Source: Planctomycetota bacterium
GTDB lineage: Bacteria; Planctomycetota; Planctomycetia; Pirellulales; Lacipirellulaceae
Direction: 5' to 3'
NCBI GenBank assembly: GCA_022614705.1
Contig: JAKEIB010000302.1
Location: 1-13,021 of the forward strand
Length of the DNA stretch: 13,021 nucleotides
Shown: positions 11,967-13,021 of the stretch, piece after piece
Layout of the letters: every line of letters begins with the position of its first letter
How positions within the stretch are numbered: position 1 is the first letter of the stretch
The notes under the pieces: model-generated
What the model was told of the DNA's origin: nothing
Databases searched by the model: none
What the model saw: only the letters and a program-made list of their open reading frames with translations
Translations under genes and position numbers: made by a program

Positions 11967-13021
11967 ATGGCAGTCACAGCGAAACGACGCCTGGAAACCA
12001 ACACAACGCGGCGCTTCGGCAGCGGGCGCGAAGCGCATGCGATTCCTGATCTTACCGAGATTCAGACCAGGAGCTACGCGCGCTTCCTGCAATACGACAC
12101 GCCGCAGGACAAACGCAAGGACGAAGGCCTGGAGGGCGTGCTGCGGGAAATCTTCCCGATCGAAAGCTACGACAAGAAGCTTAAGCTCGAGTACCTGCGC
12201 TACGAGCTGGGTAAGCCCCGCTACGAGCCGGATGAATGCCGGCAACTGCGGCTGACCTACGGCCGGCCGTTCCGCATCTGGCTGCGGCTCAACAAGGAAC
12301 AGCCAATCGAGGAGGAGGTGTATCTTGGCGACCTGCCGATCATGCTCGGCGGCGGCGAATTCATCATCAACGGCGCCGAGCGCGTCGTGGTCAGCCAGTT
12401 GCACCGCAGCCCCGGTATCGACTTCGTTTCCGAAATGGAAGCGGGCGAGCGCCGGCTTCACAGCTGCCGGATCATTCCCGAGCGCGGAAGCTGGATCGAA
12501 ATCAACACCACGAAGAAGGACAGCATCACCGTCCGCATCGATCAGAGCGGCAAGTTTTCGGTGATGACGCTTCTTCGCGCGATGGACCCGAAATACGGCT
12601 TGGACGCCGACATCCTACGTACGTTCTACGTTCCAACCAAACAAAAAATCTCTGGCGGCCGCAGCGCGGGCCAGGTCGAGGGCCGCATCGCGGTGGGCGA
12701 CATCGTCTACCCGGTCGGTAGCGACCGCGCCGGGGAGATCATCGTCGAAAGCGGGCACAAAATCACCAAGACGGCGGCCGAGTCGATTTGTTCATCCGGC
12801 CTAAAGATGGTGGAGATTATGGAGCCGCCCGCGACGCCGCTGTTGCTCAACGCGCTGGCCGACGACGGCACCTCGAGCCACGAAGAAGCCCTGCTGCGGA
12901 TTTATCAGCGGCTGCGCCCGGGCAACCCGCCGCAGTTGGAAAAGGCCAAGGCGCTGTTCCACGAAAAGTTCTATGACACGAATCGCTACCGCTTGGGCCG
13001 CGTCGGCCGCTTCCGCATCAA
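11967..13021 (+). CDS. rpoB: DNA-directed RNA polymerase beta subunit (N-terminal part, runs off window)
   Basis: The first 351 codons of the catalytic beta subunit, truncated by the window end. The ATG at 11967 gives MAVTAKRRLETNTTRRFGSG. A GGAG lies 11 nt upstream, a rather long spacing. Conserved beta features are IPDLTEIQTRSY (26-37), GGEFIINGAERVVVSQLHRS (129-148), RIIPERGSWIEI (168-179), and near the edge LLRIYQRLRPGNPPQLEKAK (309-328) and YRLGRVGRFRI. The last block is near residue 440-450 in E. coli but near 350 here, so the large lineage-specific insertion of the proteobacterial beta lobe is absent. The rifampicin-pocket segments lie beyond the window, so resistance cannot be judged. 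It is the last gene of the rplKAJL-rpoB cluster; rpoC is expected to follow. Confidence 0.98.
   Translation, partial: MAVTAKRRLETNTTRRFGSGREAHAIPDLTEIQTRSYARFLQYDTPQDKRKDEGLEGVLREIFPIESYDKKLKLEYLRYELGKPRYEPDECRQLRLTYGRPFRIWLRLNKEQPIEEEVYLGDLPIMLGGGEFIINGAERVVVSQLHRSPGIDFVSEMEAGERRLHSCRIIPERGSWIEINTTKKDSITVRIDQSGKFSVMTLLRAMDPKYGLDADILRTFYVPTKQKISGGRSAGQVEGRIAVGDIVYPVGSDRAGEIIVESGHKITKTAAESICSSGLKMVEIMEPPATPLLLNALADDGTSSHEEALLRIYQRLRPGNPPQLEKAKALFHEKFYDTNRYRLGRVGRFRI

Overview
The window is chromosomal DNA of moderately high GC content, most likely from a planctomycete and probably from the Pirellulales. The evidence is an EF-Tu with a switch I sequence I associate with that group (KTVTIAVAHVEY in place of RGITINTSHVEY), a large sigma-70 protein with a helix-turn-helix-rich N-terminal half, a NusG with a long acidic N-terminal extension, and intergenic DNA full of hairpins. 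The lineage call is inference from these traits; no search was run.

Layout. Positions 1-83 hold the last residues of an unidentified plus-strand gene ending in QLKLFDL. On the minus strand follow a small WYL-like hypothetical protein (104-430), a two-helix membrane protein with a possible PH-like tail (697-1350) and a secreted protein with a signal peptide (1581-2981). A 746-bp gap (2982-3727) leads into a divergent plus-strand gene for an unusual 556-residue sigma factor (3728-5398), closed by a clear intrinsic terminator (5449-5484).

From about 5680 to the end everything runs on the plus strand and forms the classical translation/transcription super-cluster: promoter, tRNA-Thr(UGU), tRNA-Tyr(GUA), tRNA-Gly(UCC), tRNA-Thr(GGU), tuf, tRNA-Trp(CCA), secE, nusG, rplK, rplA, rplJ, rplL and the 5' part of rpoB (351 codons before the window ends). 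The tRNA order ahead of tuf is the same as thrU-tyrU-glyT-thrT-tufB in Escherichia coli. These genes supply aminoacyl-tRNAs and their carrier EF-Tu, the SecE translocase subunit, the elongation factor NusG, the L11/L1 and L10/L12 stalk proteins of the 50S subunit and the RNA polymerase beta subunit.

The most striking non-coding feature is in the spacers of this cluster. Six of them (Tyr/Gly, Gly/Thr, Thr/tuf, tuf/Trp, rplA/rplJ, rplJ/rplL) each hold one long imperfect hairpin whose arms are degenerate tandem repeats with a period of exactly 7 nt. The heptamer differs between most spacers, but two of them share an identical 21-nt stretch. Other spacers hold GC-rich hairpins of different design. 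The heptamer hairpins look like a sequence-flexible, architecture-conserved element inside an essential operon, and are the best candidate here for something under-described.
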